DNA of 64,000 bases from Thelephora terrestris (taxonomy: Eukaryota; Basidiomycota; Agaricomycetes; Thelephorales; Thelephoraceae). The notes beneath the pieces were generated by a model. That model was not told the origin of the DNA. It ran no database searches and saw only the letters and a list, made by a program, of their open reading frames with translations. Both the position numbers and the translations under genes were made by a program. How positions within the stretch are numbered: position 1 is the stretch's first letter; every line of letters starts with the position of its first letter. The DNA is taken from the NCBI GenBank assembly GCA_015956445.1, contig WIUZ02000001.1, forward strand, positions 4,402,001-4,466,000. The letters are read 5' to 3'. Shown one piece after another: positions 1 to 12,637 of this stretch.

Positions 1-2745
1 AACGACGCTTCCTCGAGCAAGCGCCAACCACCTCCGTCGACAAAATCCCGTTACATCTCACTGCAAGTCTCCCCTTCTAAGCCGTCCGCGAAACGCAAGA
101 AACCATCCAGTTGTAACTCTGACGTCGAGGAGTCGGATGGTGTTGCTAATGTTCCGCGGGTGGCTTTATCCAATCCTTCCGTGATGAAGGAGAACTTCCC
201 GCCGGCGCATGGTGATCGACTATCGCTATCCCCTGCCTCTAAAAAGCTCAAAGTCGGTCCGACGTGCTCTGTTCTCGTCGCTCCAAGCAGTTTATCCGAG
301 GAACATGAACTAACGCCCCCTTCTTTCGCGAAGAGGCTTCCAGAGGTCGAGGAAAGTGTTAGGCGGTGGCGTGCCTCCAGCATTTCTTTCCCTGTCCTGT
401 CACCCCCAGATATCGAAATGAAAGATGTCTACGCTCAGGATGACATCGATGAAAAGCCCATGGAAGAAGATTTTGTTCCCTCCAGTCAGTCACAGCCAAA
501 TTTGGAATCCAATTATCGCATTCTACCTACACCTAGCCCCGAACTCCCGACCGAAAATTTTTCCAAGTTCGTGTCACCGGCATCTTCCTCTCTGACCCCG
601 TTAGAAACGACGCCTGCCCGTCAATCGCCTGCCACTCCTCCGCCGCCATCTTCACCCCTGCGTAAATCAAGTGTCAGCTACCGCCCGTTGTCTCCTCCTC
701 CGAGCGACTTTCCTGAAGAACCTATGACCGATACTATCGAGGACGATGATGGATTCATCGCGCAGTTGAAGGCCCAAGTGAAGGCCCAAGTGGCGAGTGA
801 GCTTGCTCTACCTCTATCTACCCCAGACTCGGATGGAATATCAGTGCCCGAGGATTTGAGTGATGACTCAAGCAGCGAAGAAGAACTCCGTTGGTCTTCA
901 GCACCTACGAAAGCCTCCGCGTGCGCACAGACTTCTCTGTTGAATTCTTAAAACTGACCATCCGCTTAGATCTACTTCCAGGACAACCCCGATCGCTATG
1001 TTCTCGAATAGCGGTCGGCCCACCCGCCAACATAAGGCGCCTGCGCGAGAACCTGCCACCATCACAAAGCCCCCTAAGAAGGCAGTAAACCCGATGAAGG
1101 AGCTCTTGAAGCAGCATAAGAAGGCTGAGAGGGGTGGATACAGCGCGAAAGACTTGCGGAGAGCAGAAGAACACATCAGCGCAATAAAGGATATGAAAAT
1201 CGACGATCCTTTGGAAGAGCTTTTGCAGCAGGACCCCCTGTCGATCCGCAATGGTACTTTTCTACAGGAGGGGTCGACCTCTGCTACTCTTGACAGCCAA
1301 ACGGTTGTGAATATACTTGGAGAAGATGAGGGGGCTATGGTCGGTCAAATACTGCAGAACGACAAGCGCAACAAAGCCGCGAGGCGGCGGGAAGTCATTT
1401 CTGGCATCGAGTTGTTTGATCGAGCCGAGGGGAGTGCCAAGAAGGGTAGGACCTTTACGGCAAGTGTGAAGTTGGTCACAGCAGACACGTCCGATGTGGC
1501 GTTCAAGAGGTTCAAGAGCGTGGTGGAGAGGAACGGTAAGCGCTATCTTCACATCGACCACTCTGATTGTTGCCCCTTTCTGATCAACCTGCGCTGTAGA
1601 CATGCACACGGTAAGGCTTATGCTCGACCACGGGGTCCTAAAGCGAATCAAGCCCTCGAATCGTGGATCTTGTGTGCGGTGGCTACTCGAGCAAGGTGAT
1701 TCTTACGAGTTTGACAACCGCCGTGATGTTCACACCTTCACTTTTCTAGCCTTCACCTCGAGTGATGAAGCGATGCAAGAGGCGACCTATCATGCGCTGT
1801 CGGCGTTGCGCTTTGACCACCCACTGCCCCTTTCCGCGTTTTTATCGACTCTTGTGACACTTGGAGCGAAGCCGGATCTGCTGAAGGCTGCGGGTTTTGA
1901 TGCCAGATTCCCCAACGTGCAACACACGAGGACGGAACGGGAGTTGTTGCTGGAGGAGTGGTTGATCCTCGTCGAGAGGTTGTCACAGTAAGTGCCACCC
2001 CACAATTCATCATCAATCTCGATTAATTCCTCTCGTAGCAGCATGACATTCGACGATGTCTCCGGAATGATAACCTTACTGTGCCTTATTGCGCTTGATA
2101 GGTCCCTCACCCCTTCATTGAAACGGCTTGCCACAGCAGCCGTTGACACGATTATCGAACGTAGAGTATCCCCCCAGATGGTGAGTTGACCCATGACCTC
2201 ATTGCAGTCTTGGCTAATGTTATTAGCAGGAGCGTTTCGTGTGCACGTCTCTGCTGAAACTTGCATCGGATATGCCGACACCGAATAAGGCCGCTCTCGT
2301 GGTAGCGTTAGGTAACGGATCTCCAGCGATTCGACGCATCTCGCGGTGGTTATCGACTGCCCTTATCATCGAGGGCACCCCAATTCCTGAGGTAAGCTCA
2401 TCTTTACATCAGAGATTGCGTCTGGCGCCGATGGTATCCAATCAGGATTTGAGTACGCTCGTCCCTACGTCAACAATACGGAGGTATTTGGAGTCCCCGC
2501 AAACTGGGCTGATGGACGCTCAAGGGTCCGAGGAAATTGACTATGAAAACGTTACCGACAAGGTGACACTCCTCAGTGTCGCCTTGACGGACATCACACG
2601 GCTGATCGAAGGAGAAACTGGGGGATGTTCCACCGACCCCAACATTATCAGTGCGCAATTGACCAATCTGCATGCCAAAATCTGTGAGGATTTGTTGTAT
2701 GACCCTGCGGTGTGGACTCCTCACGCTGACGTTCATTTCCTCTGA
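1..2745 (+). CDS. 3' part of an unrecognised disordered, possibly nuclear protein
   Basis: The frame is open from base 1, so the start lies outside the window. The first exon (to about 920) encodes a Ser/Pro-rich, acidic, disordered region with basic patches (KRKK) that could act as a nuclear localisation signal. A probable intron at 921-980 (GTGCGC donor, CTTCCAG acceptor) leads to a charged region starting at the GRPTRQHKAP segment, containing MKELLKQHKK, which suggests a short coiled coil. Later exons (about 1602-1991 and 2239-2745) look helical and repeat-like, e.g. FLSTLVTLGAKPDLLKAAGF. The disordered N-terminus followed by a helical C-terminus recalls SLF2/FAM178-type (CANIN) partners of the SMC5/6 complex. 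That link is from memory of the family and is weak. I do not assign a function. Intron positions after 1540 were only partly resolved. The next gene, SEY1, runs in the same direction after a 490-bp gap. Confidence 0.6.
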
Positions 2746-3236
2746 TGTGTCAACTCAGTCGACACGCGTGCGGGGCACCTCGACCGCTCCAGGGCAAAAG
2801 CCGCGTTGCAGACTCTATCGTTCCGTGTTCGTTACCAGGTCGCCGCTGCCCAGGACTCGGGTCTCCATCGTGGCAAACTGCAATCTTACTGGGCTACCTC
2901 TAACTCCCAGTAGATTCTATTTTCTTACCTTTCCCTTTTCTTTTCGCTTTCGTCGCTGATTCTTCGTTCATTCTTCTTCTGCTTGCGTTCTAGACTTGTA
3001 GATTACGGTTACAGTTATTGGTTATTTTGTCGATACGACCTTACCCTCGACACTCTTGCACTTTGAGGTGTTCGAGTAATGTGGTTGCTTAGTAATCAAG
3101 CACACCCTTTGATCGCTAATATCCACACCTTGTATTTCTATAAGACCACGTACCTTCGTTCCGCCACCCTTCCCTCAAGCACGCGCACATCTTGCCTCTT
3201 GACTACGACGATATCGAAGACGACGAACGTGCTGCT
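2746..3236. other. Intergenic spacer with SEY1 promoter
   Basis: This stretch holds the 3' end region of the upstream gene and the presumed SEY1 promoter. It contains pyrimidine-rich runs around 2925-2985 and 3150-3200, which are common just upstream of fungal genes. I see no other gene or repeat. Confidence 0.4.
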
Positions 3237-6200
3237 ATGGCTCAAGACAAATTTCTGCCAAATGGCGCCCCGAGCTACGAGCGGGTGCAGGTCGTAAATG
3301 ACCAGAAGAAGTTCACGTCAGTCTTCTCGTCTCTTTCTTCGCATTGTTCGTGCGCGCCCAACGCTGAGCCTCTGGTACTCTTGTAGACAAGACTTCACGA
3401 AGCAGATCACGAAGTGGGGTTTGGGTGATGCTGGCTTCAACTATGACCTGGTAGCCGTCTTCGGCTCGCAGTCCACCGGAAAAAGTAACCTTCGCAACGA
3501 ACCCCCTTTGACCGGTGCATGGTTGACTGACAACATACGTTGTAATAGGTACACTACTGAACCGATTATTTGGCACAGACTTCGACGTTATGGACGAAAC
3601 GAGGAGGCAGCAGACTACCAAGGGTGAGTGAGAGTTCAGCCATCATCTGCCTCCTCGTCTGCTTTGTGCTCAATTGCCAACTTAACATCTTAACCCTCAA
3701 TCCGTACTTGCCATCGGCGCCGCGATTCAGGTATTTGGATGTGCCGAGGGAAGAACATGAACGTTCTGGTCATGGATGTGGAGGGAACGGACGGTAGGGA
3801 GCGCGGTGAAGATCAGGTATGTAGCTGTAATTGTCATTCCTCGTTCCTAGTTGTTTACTCACGATCTACGTAGGACTTCGAGCGAAAGTCGGCTCTCTTC
3901 TCCCTTGCCTCCTCGGAGGTACTTATTGTCAACATGTGGGAACACCAAGTTGGCCTGTATCAGGGTGCGAATATGGGACTGCTCAAGACGGTGTTTGAGG
4001 TGAACCTGGCGTTATTCGGCAAACCTGCTGCGGATGGGTGTGTCCTTATCCTCCTCTATCCTTGTTCCCGTTTTAATGCAAAATATTAGGACACACCAGA
4101 AGACCCTTCTGCTCTTTGTCATCCGTGATCACCTTGGTACCACACCAATGGAGAACCTTGTCGCCACTCTCACGTCCGACATGGAGAAAATCTGGGACTC
4201 CATTTCAAAGCCGACGGAGCTCAGGGATCGTCAACTGAAGGATTACTTCGACCTCTCGTTTACCACTCTATCCCACAAACTTCTCAGGCCCGATGTCTTC
4301 GAGTCCGACATCAAGCGGTTGCGTGGCCGCTTTACGGACAAGGCTCGGGATGACTACGTTTTCCAACCCTCCTATCATAAACGCATCCCTGCCGACGGTG
4401 TTGCCTTCTACATGGAGGGTATCTGGGTGCGTCTTCCTAGCATGTAGTCAAGATCCTTTGTTCATATTTTGTTTCACAGGAAAAAGTGCAATCGAACAAG
4501 GACCTCGATCTGCCCACACAACAAGAGCTCTTGGCCCAGTTCCGGTGCGATGAGATCTCCGCTCAAGCTTTGGCGGAGTTCAACGAACAGTCGAAGTCGC
4601 AACGCAAACCCGTTGAGTCTGGTCGTGTCGTTGAGGACTTGGGCAAGATGATGCGCAGTTGGTGGACGACTGCCCTGGGTAATTTCTGTTCCTATCTGAT
4701 TGTTGGAAGAGGCTGACAATTATCTAGCTCGCTATGACCACAACGCTTCCCGTTACCATCAGGGTGTTTACCAGCGGAAGCGTGCTGACCTCATCAGTGT
4801 TATGGAATCGACACTCTCCCCTCTATTTGTCGGTCAACTGAAGAACCTGCACAAGTCATGTTTAGTTTCTTTCAAGCGTGAAATGCTGGAGGGCATGCGG
4901 GGCGAGAGCTATAGCTTTGCAGAAATCGTCAGCGGCGCCCGCTCGAGGTTCGAGCAGTCGTTCTTGACCGGCGCAAAGGAGTTGTTGATCAGAGGCGTGG
5001 ACTGGAGCTACGAAGAGGAATACTCCTTGTTCCAGGAGGAGATTCAATTGGTGGCTGACCAATGTAGGAAGGATGAGACGAAGAAGATGGTCAATGTTAT
5101 CGAGGTAAATTTCCTCGTGTTTGTAGGCCATGTCGATTATCTGATTCTGTCCAAGCGGAACTTCAAGCGATCCATCTCTGAGCCCGTAGAGATCGAGCTG
5201 ATGAGACCGACCCCGGACATGTGGGACAAAGTCCTCACCGCCTTCCGTAGGACGCTTGTCAAGTCGGAGGGGGCCTACCTCACAAAGGCAAAGAGTGAGC
5301 CCCCATTTTTCACTCATGTTCCAAAGGTCCTGACTCCCTCCTAGGTTTCAACTGCACGGAGGACGAAAATGTGCATGCCTTGGCAACCCTACGCCGTCGG
5401 GCGTGGCAGGTACTCCGTACAAAGATTGACGAACAGACTGCAGATGTCGGTATTCTTGGTAAGCTGAGGACGCACTTCGAAGAAAGATTCCGCTACGACG
5501 AGGCCGGTATTCCGCGGGTCTGGCGATCAGACGATGACATCGACGGAGCGTTCAAAGGCGCGAAAGACAAGGTGAGTTTTTTCTCCATGTCCATCACTGT
5601 CCCAAAACCACAACCAACCGCTTCGACAGACCCTTGCACTAATTCCGATCTACTCTAAAATCAAACCCGTCGACACATCGCTCGAGTACTCACTCCCTTC
5701 GGGAGCATCCGACCTCACTGGCGAGACGGAAGAATTCGACTTTGAGTCCACCCTCACAATCTTCTCGGAGACAAAGGCTCTGGATATCTCAAATCGATTC
5801 CGTAGGGATGCGGACGCTTACTACGTTGAGGCCAAAAGGAGTACTGTATCAGGCATCGCGCAGATTCCGTACTGGATATACGGGGTGTTGGTCGTGTTGG
5901 GTTGGAATGAGGCAATGGCAATCTTGTTCAACCCATTGTACTTCGCGATGTTTGCTATTGGGCTGGTCTCTGCGTAAGTGCCCGTCCGTACCCCGCCTCC
6001 TTCTGCGAATCTAACTTGAATCGCCTTAGCTATGTGATATATTCGCTCAATCTTGCTGGGCCGCTTATGCAAGTAGGGAAGACTGTCGGTAACGAGGTGT
6101 ATCGCCAGGGCCACGAACGCCTGAAGGAACACTTCTCCCAACCGCCGCAGCCTGTCCGTGCGCAACCTGTCCGTATCAAGAAAGAAGAACCTCTAGACCA

Positions 6201-6252
6201 GGACTTCGACTCTGTAGCCAGGAATCGCACGCGCGAGATGAGGGTCCAATAG
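3237..6252 (+). CDS. SEY1: SEY1, ER membrane-fusion dynamin-like GTPase
   Basis: Sey1 (atlastin/RHD3 class) tethers and fuses endoplasmic reticulum tubules using GTP. The GTPase domain is clear: P-loop GSQSTGKST (split by an intron after position 3484), switch region [22 protein letters not shown] (G3), and the RDH motif in [14 protein letters not shown] (G4). A long helical bundle follows. The C-terminus has two closely spaced hydrophobic segments ([14 protein letters not shown] to AIGLVSA, then [10 protein letters not shown]) and a cytoplasmic amphipathic tail, the hairpin expected for the family. I resolved exons 3237-3316, 3387-3484, 3549-3623, 3731-3816, 3874-4037, 4090-4426, 4480-4678 and from 4728; the last runs from about 6031. 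The first ATG in frame is at 3237. The frame is open a little further upstream without an ATG, so an additional 5' exon cannot be excluded. The gene is tail-to-tail with the SET methyltransferase gene. Confidence 0.95.
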
Positions 6253-6652
6253 ATTCACTACTGCCTTCGCCTTCCGCCGCATCCCAACTGGAGCCATGTA
6301 AATCTGGCCGCGCTTTGACCCATTCATCACCCGTCTGGCTTCATTCCTCACCTTACCCACTCTCCAGACGGTTGAATATATCTACAGTCTAGAGTAATTA
6401 TAGCGCTCGCTTCTTTCCATATCTTCGCGACCTCACTTTCTTACTTTCGCGATCCGTTCTTTATTCCTTGGTTCAGTATTACCTTCGTTCGTTGTAATAT
6501 ACTATTCGTCTTTAGAGGAGGGTTACTGATGTCCATGTCTTGATTTATTCACAATGAGTTGCGAGAAGATATTGTTACTTCCCTCGGTGTAAGCGATCCT
6601 ATCTCAACCATACTGTACGGTTGATTGGCCAAAAAGATGTCGAACATGCATT
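6253..6652. other. Convergent intergenic region (SEY1 / SET gene 3' ends)
   Basis: About 400 bp separate two genes that end towards each other. It is T-rich near 6420-6500 and presumably holds both 3' UTRs. No other feature is visible. Confidence 0.4.
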
Positions 6653-9600
6653 TCAAGAAGGGCGTTGTGCACCTGCCTCACCGCCGGGTGCCTCGAGTAC
6701 CAAGTCCATATCCACGTCGTCCCCACCACCAACGTCCATGCTCTTCTCTCCGGTGTGGTCACCTCCACCTCCCACTTCTTCACCCTCATTGCCCCCCTCG
6801 TCGCCACTCTCCTCGTCCCGGATAATGCGGGGGAACAACGTACCGATACACTTCGGCGCACCGCAGTAACACTTCCCATTCGTAATGTCATCACGCGTTT
6901 CAATTTTCGTAGCCTGAGGAAAGTGATTTAGTGGCCGGATCTCATTGAGGAGTGGTTGCGGTGCGAACACATACACCGTCCAAACTCCCGAAGTACGAGA
7001 AATGCAATTCCTGGTTCTCCTCGACTTGTTCGAGCGTGAAAAGAGCTAGGATGCACTTCCGCTTGGTGTGCTCGTTGATCACAACGTTCTTCATCCAGCA
7101 ATTTGCCGCACAGCTATGGTTCTGGGTGAAACGTCAGCACGCACGAGGGAGAGGGTGTTCGGGTACAAACCAAGAAGCGAGTGAACTGGAGACCGTACGT
7201 TTCGTTAGCGATGCTACGTGAACCGGGACAGATTCACTTACATTTCCGATGTGGAAGGCGTCCACCACATAGTTGTTTCCTCGCAAGTCGAAGAGATACG
7301 TGCGGCCATACTCATCATATAACCTGAGCGCCGCTCGTCGTCAGCGCGGTACACAACAGGATCCTCTGTGAATGCCAACCTTCGAGCATCCCCAGTCGCC
7401 TCCGTGATCAACTCCCCAGAATATATCCCAAGGAATGTCCCGGCCTCCATCCTCTGGCCCGCAAAAACACCTGTATCTGGGATGAGCAAGCCACTTGGAA
7501 AGGCGCGGTGGTCATTTACCCCAGCCTTTGTTTTCTGTCTTTACGATGTTAACTTTGACCTTGCGCCCGTTTTGAACGACCTGAACCTTTCACGTTAAAA
7601 CAAGAAATTCGCACAATGACATTGGATGCTCACCCGGTTCCTGCACTTGCTTGTGCACTGACACAAGTCATTGCACTCCACGACCGTTTCGTCCCAGTTC
7701 TTGAGCATCCCATCCTCGCCATAGCTGAAGCCGAATCCAGATTCTGCACCATCTGGCCAGAGATTCTTTTGTCGCCTCAGGCAAGCACAGGTGGTGGATG
7801 TAGGATTGCACTCTCCAATGCAATTGCACCCGACTAACTTGTTGTAGTCAGGAGGCGGGACATCCTCGTGGTACCACAACTTGTTGGAATATAAAAACTC
7901 CCAGGGAGGAGTTGGCTCATCATCGATTGCATTGACAACATTGATCGTTGGTGCATCTGGTTCATCCTGTGCTGTGTTTTCAGCAATGACTGCCTCAAAC
8001 ATTTGCCTGAAAACCAAGGACTTTCTGATGGAGTCAGGTATGTCATTGATGTAGTCCATGAGAGTGGTGGGGAGATCAGAAAACCGATGATACGCAGGAG
8101 AGGGGATGACGTCTTTGATGATGGTGCTGGACGATGTGGATGCCAATATTCTGGAGTCTTGTTTGGTGAGCTTGGCCAAAGTAATGTCATGGGGGTGAAC
8201 CTCAGATAAATAAATGAGCTTGTTAGACAATGAGGATGGAAGTAGAAACACACCTCAACGCCAACTGTGGATGATTCATGTGTTCTTTCTGAAGAGACAT
8301 CATCTTCCACTCTGCTCACTCCATGTTCCTGAGCCCCTGTATCCTGAGGAGGTGGCTGGCTTGCTACAGGGATTCCCCTCCTTGAACGAACCATGGCTAG
8401 GAATGGAGAGTTCTGCTGAGGAGACCTTGGGATAGACAGGGATGTTGGGATAGCCTTTGCAGGTGACCTTGTTTGGGAACGATCAACATACTCTCTGAGG
8501 ATGTTAGCCCTCATTGTTGTTGTGTGATCAATCACTGGGGGATGCACATCCACATCTGAGTCCCCAGTCAAGTCAATCGTCACAGGACTGCTGGATGCCT
8601 AAAGAAAGCGCTAGATAACAGCCAAGAAAAAAGAAAAAAGGCAACTCACTGGTGGAGTTTGTGGCCTATGGACAGGTTCAGGCACAGGAGGACCAGCATC
8701 AAATGTGGGGGGTGACTGAGCCTCTGCCTCTACCTCCAGAGGGATGTCCAAGGGTAGAGTAGGGGTGCTCAAAGAAACATCCTGATTTGATGCTGATTGG
8801 AAATGCTGAAGGACAGAGGCATTAGCATCTCTGAAGATGCCATCAGGCCCACCATAGAGGAGATATCTCACAGTCACAGTGGGAGTTGGGGGTCTAGAAA
8901 TTGGGGTTGGGTGGGAAGGTGAACTTGACGTGGGAGGAGGGGGAAAAGGTTCATCAGCTTGGGGGCTGAGAACAGTATCATTCACTGGAGATACTGAAAC
9001 ATCCTGAGGATCATCCAGATCATGAGCGTCTTCCATAGCCACCTCCTCAGGCTCAGAGTCTTCAACAGTCTCAAAAACATGTGAGGGAATGGCTGGGAGG
9101 GTTGGAGAAGATGAAGTAATCATCATATTCTCAACCTCATGAGGGGAAGATATTGCAGGAAGGTGAGGAGGGGAAGATGAAACTCGAGGGGGTGTAGAGG
9201 ATGGAATTGGGATGTCAAGGCCTTCTGGAGATTGCCTTGACCTCCCTGGTGATATCTGGGGCATACCAGATGGGGGTGAAGGCTGGAGGGGGGTAGATTG
9301 AGGAGCATCCTCAGCATCACTGGACAAGAGCTCAATGACCTCTGCTCTGGCTGCCAGTGAGGGAGCAGGGAAGCTGCCTGAGGCCTGATTCACCCTGGTA
9401 AACCCTGGTGAATCAGGTTCATCAGAGTCAGAGATCTCAATGACATCTGGGGCTGGAACATGATGACCAGCTTGAGCACTGAGTCTTGGAGCTGGATTTG
9501 ATGATCCTGTGTAATCAACGGTCATCAGTACATAATCATAAAGAACAAGCACAAACAAACCAGATGCCCTACCCAACCTACCCCGCAAGTCCCGTTTTTT

Positions 9601-10200
9601 CTTGTACCGCAACAAGGGAGAAGCGTCTTGCTGAGATGGCCTAAGAGGGGAGGTAGTGGGGTTCCTGTGGCTTGATGATGCCTTGTTCAAGATGGTAAGG
9701 TCATTGTTGTCAAAGACCAAAAAACGTCGCACTAACCTGTCCTTGTCGCCAAAAATTTTCCAAAGGCCTTGTTTGTGAGACCTTGTGGCTTATACGTCTC
9801 TTTTTCTTCTGTGGCCTCACCCTCTCTCCTCCCTCTGGCAATAAAAGAGGGATCTGGACAGATGTGCTGGGGCCATGCTCATCATCTGTCTCAGGGAGAA
9901 AGAGGGGTTGAGTTGCCACAGCTGAGGTGGTCACAGGGATAGCAAGTGGCTCCACAGGGGGAGGAATGGGACGCTTCCTATTCAGGATGTCCCTCCTTGG
10001 AGCTGAGGTGGAGGGATGGAGATGAGCAGGAGGGGTGGACAACTGATCCATCTCTTCAGAGCCCATGGGTGAGGGCTCCTTGTCACTGCTGGGTCCTGTG
10101 AAAGCAGAAAATTAGCGCCAAAGGACGACACGAAATTTGAAGCAAGCGACAGACTGTCTTGCAGAAAAGCCCAAGTGGGTGGAGGAGATGATGGTGGCAT
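6653..10200 (-). CDS. SUV39/Clr4-type histone H3K9 methyltransferase (pre-SET/SET/post-SET)
   Basis: The family methylates histone H3 Lys9 and builds heterochromatin. The pre-SET zinc cluster has nine cysteines (GCNCIGEC...TTCAC, then VECNDLCQCTSKC). The SET core is intact once spliced: KGWGVFAG, GTFLGIYSGELITEA, LYDEYGRTYLFDL, NNYVVDAFHIGN, FTRFLNHSCAANC and ELHFSYFG. The post-SET motif is GKCYCGAPKC. The C-terminus is an acidic Gly-rich tail. The long N-terminal half is disordered, Ser/Pro-rich and shows no chromodomain; it carries three SUMO-interaction-like motifs (VIEISDSDE, VIELLSSDAED, TIDLTGDSD). A 15-base exon at 7171-7185 encodes FTRFL between two good introns. The start at 10200 uses a GTCTGT donor and gives the reading RPSSDKEPSP before the ATG at 10066; if that intron is wrong, translation starts at 10066. 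The cyclotransferase gene lies upstream in the same orientation. Confidence 0.88.
7171..7185 (-). other. 15-base microexon in the SET domain
   Basis: On the minus strand this stretch reads TTCACTCGCTTCTTG (FTRFL). It is preceded by TCCAG and followed by GTTTGT. It joins in frame AAT|GTAAGT upstream (exon end 7242, intron 7186-7241) to AACCATAGC downstream (exon start 7121, intron 7122-7170). The result is the family motif HIGN-FTRFL-NHSC, so the exon is needed for a normal SET active site. Confidence 0.8.
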
Positions 10201-10490
10201 TCAGTCGACTCGATCTCCGTCGTTGACTTTGAAGCGCGCGCAGGAGCGTGTCCCCGCGATCGAGCGGCTCATTCCCACACTTGAGCTGATCAGCGCCCAA
10301 GCTGAGTCATGGGACTCTTGTTCAAAATCATTTCTCGCGACACCTGGCTCCGTTATTTTGTGTCTGTGTCGCAGATGTGGAACACTACTGTATCTACAAC
10401 CCTTGCCTTATGGGTACAAAGTACAATAAGAAATGACCCTACCTCTAACCCTAACCCTACTATCTTGATGATCAGAAATACACAATGCAA
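10201..10490. other. Short spacer with two telomere-type repeats
   Basis: This 290-bp gap holds the promoter of the SET gene and the 3' end region of the cyclotransferase gene. At about 10444-10460 it contains the C-strand telomeric sequence CTAACCCTAACCCTA, only about two units, on the plus strand. No gene is seen. Confidence 0.4.
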
Positions 10491-11976
10491 TTACAGTACA
10501 CCCCTCACAAGTTCTTGGTGTGATCGCTCCATCGGAGACGATGGTTCTGGTATCAGATTTAGATAGCCAGCCAGGAATACCCTCATGAGAAGGTTCCACT
10601 GGCGCATTGCTGAAAGGTCAAGGGCGGTGGCATCATCCTGTGAGGCCGACAGTATTAGTGAATGCTCACAAGGTTGACACATTGCCAACCTACTGATAAC
10701 TTGTGCCACACTCTTGGGAAGGGGCTGCTGATAACGTGGAGGACGCTCACGCCCCTCGTGAGGAAGGGTGTGTGGTCGTCTCCGATGTACCCGTAGACGG
10801 TCTCGTGACCGGTCCGCTTCCTGAAGAACGAGTAGTACCTGTCTACCGTCGAAGCAGGTCCGGTCAGGTGCCCCCCCTGGCTGAGCTTTGTCTCCGCGTT
10901 GATCATCTCGTCAAAGAGCCATCCCGTCTCTGGGAAATAAGATTCGACGACCGGGTGTCGTGCGCCGAGGAGGTCGAGGAGGATGAGGTGCTCGATGGTC
11001 GAGAGTTCGGTGGGAGAGGGATCGCGAAGCAAACGACGTTTTGAGTGAGGGTTGATGTAGCTTGAGGCCCATTTCTCTGCGAGGTGCCTGGGGTGGAGGT
11101 CAACGAGTCTCGCCGAAACGTCGAAACGGGTCTGTAGGAAAAGGACAGACGAACCTTGCACCGTATATCGAATCCGTGTCCGTCCAGTCTTTGAAAGCTT
11201 CTTCTCCGTCAAAGAAAACAAGCTGAAGCGTCGTCTCTGACACATCCTCGTCGTCCTCCAGGCCGTTCTCGAGGCGCTCCAAGCGGCTGCTCAAAAGCGG
11301 GTCCAAGACTTCAGCGAGATCGAGCATCATCGCGCACGGCATCGCAGAATCCGTAGCGCCCACGAACTGTCCGGTTTCCGGCGTCAGTATCTCTCGTGGA
11401 GAACACACGCACAGTGTGTGGGGGGGGGGACACGGGGCCGCTGCTCGCACCTGATTTTGGGGATACGAAGGGAAGAATTTGCTATCGAAATGCGCGGCGA
11501 CGACGACCCGCCGAGAAGCCTCCGGATCCTTCGTCGCGATCACGTTCGTGAACGTCTTGAGTCCGTACGGGGTCTGGTCCGTGAACATGTCCTCTTCCAC
11601 GTGCCAATTAAGCCTCTTCAGCGTGTTAATGATATAGCTCCGGACTTGGGTGTTGTTCGCCGTGTCCGCTGTTCGGATGAAAAGGAGGGGGAGGGAGTGA
11701 GGACGTGGTCAGAAATCATATTTGTGGCCTCATGGCTATATGCAGACGTTGAACGCACTCACGAGGTCTGGGTATTAGGATCTTGGAAAGATGGGAATTC
11801 TGGTCGTTCGCGTCAAGGTTCTTCAGAGCGTCCCTGGCATCGACCAACGACGAAACCTCGTCCGAGGACAGTTCTCTGAATGATCGAGGGAGCGGCGGAG
11901 GACGCCGAGCGTTGACCAGGATTGCAATCAACAGTAGAACCATCCATCCATGCGCGAACCGACAGACGAGAAGCAT
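10491..11976 (-). CDS. Glutaminyl-peptide cyclotransferase (M28-family, secretory)
   Basis: Glutaminyl cyclases convert N-terminal Gln or Glu to pyroglutamate in the secretory route. The start at 11976 gives a short hydrophobic leader, MLLVCRFAHGWMVLLLIAIL, a signal peptide or anchor; an in-frame upstream ATG at 12117 would bury it and is less likely. The M28-type metal and catalytic residues are present: His in VVVAAHFDSK, Asp in FVGATDSAMPCAMM, the Glu pair in LVFFDGEEAF, and His in GDDHTPFLTRGV. Other family landmarks are LILLDLLGARHP, SPFPRVWH and the C-terminal ALDLSAMRQWNLLMRVFLAG. Short introns break the gene, with acidic and Arg-rich inserts near ENGLEDDEDV. All key residues are retained, so the gene looks functional. 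Confidence 0.9.
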
Positions 11977-12637
11977 CCTTCGGTTCGTCGCTGCGGAAGA
12001 TGGATTGGGTCTGTCGCAGGCCGAAGTTACGTCGAGGTTAGTGAACTCAAACTCTTCGGCTTGGTTTCGCGCAAGCCAAGACGCTCGCGGGCGCGAAGGC
12101 CACGTGATTGATCTCACAGCTTCGGGTTGATCAGCCCTTTGAGCAGAAGGCGTGCATGTGTATAATGTACTAAGAAATACAAAATCGTGACCAGCGAAGG
12201 CAGTGTGAGTTTATTTACAGTATGGATGAAAGTCTATCCAGAACTTTCTATCTATGGCAGCGTCCGGCGGCACTGGTATTCGTATTCACTATGCCCATCT
12301 ATCAATCCAAATGGAACGGAAGACAGAAGGGGTGTGGGTGTAGGTTAATAGAAAAAACTACTACGCAGTATCAACTCGAACTCATAAGGAGCTGATAAAT
12401 GCGGGTGCGTAAAATGAGGGTCCAAATGAGAGAAATGGTCGAATTTGTGTGCAAAGTCCATGCGGCGTGAGAGAGAGTTGCTCAAGTGATTTGCAGAATT
12501 GGAGCGAGTATGAAAATGGGAGATAGATAGTGAGGATGAAAAGCGGCGGGTGTGAAGGGGACGATATGCGGGGGTGAAGAATGCCCAGGGTGGAAGCGAG
12601 CAACGTTGAATGGGTTGGAGGGGGCGAGGGTTCGTGT
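11977..12637. other. Intergenic region upstream of the cyclotransferase gene
   Basis: About 660 bp lie between the cyclotransferase start and the 3' end of the TRP-like gene, both on the minus strand. The part nearest the TRP-like gene is low-complexity with Ser/His/Pro-rich open frames that look like chance. No further feature is supported. Confidence 0.35.

Noticed and set aside
7834-8583. SET gene exon frame read through into a Ser/Pro-rich extension
   Set aside because: The extension past about 8250 to the lower end is an intron read-through; the correct frame continues as SEVHPHDITL with the pre-SET domain.
10444-10460. Interstitial telomere repeat (CTAACCCTAACCCTA)
   Set aside because: Only about two units in an ordinary intergenic gap; chance or a trivial repeat, not evidence of a chromosome end.
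11418-11879. Plus-strand frame over the cyclotransferase gene
   Set aside because: Shadow of the minus-strand gene, which has the metal-binding motifs.
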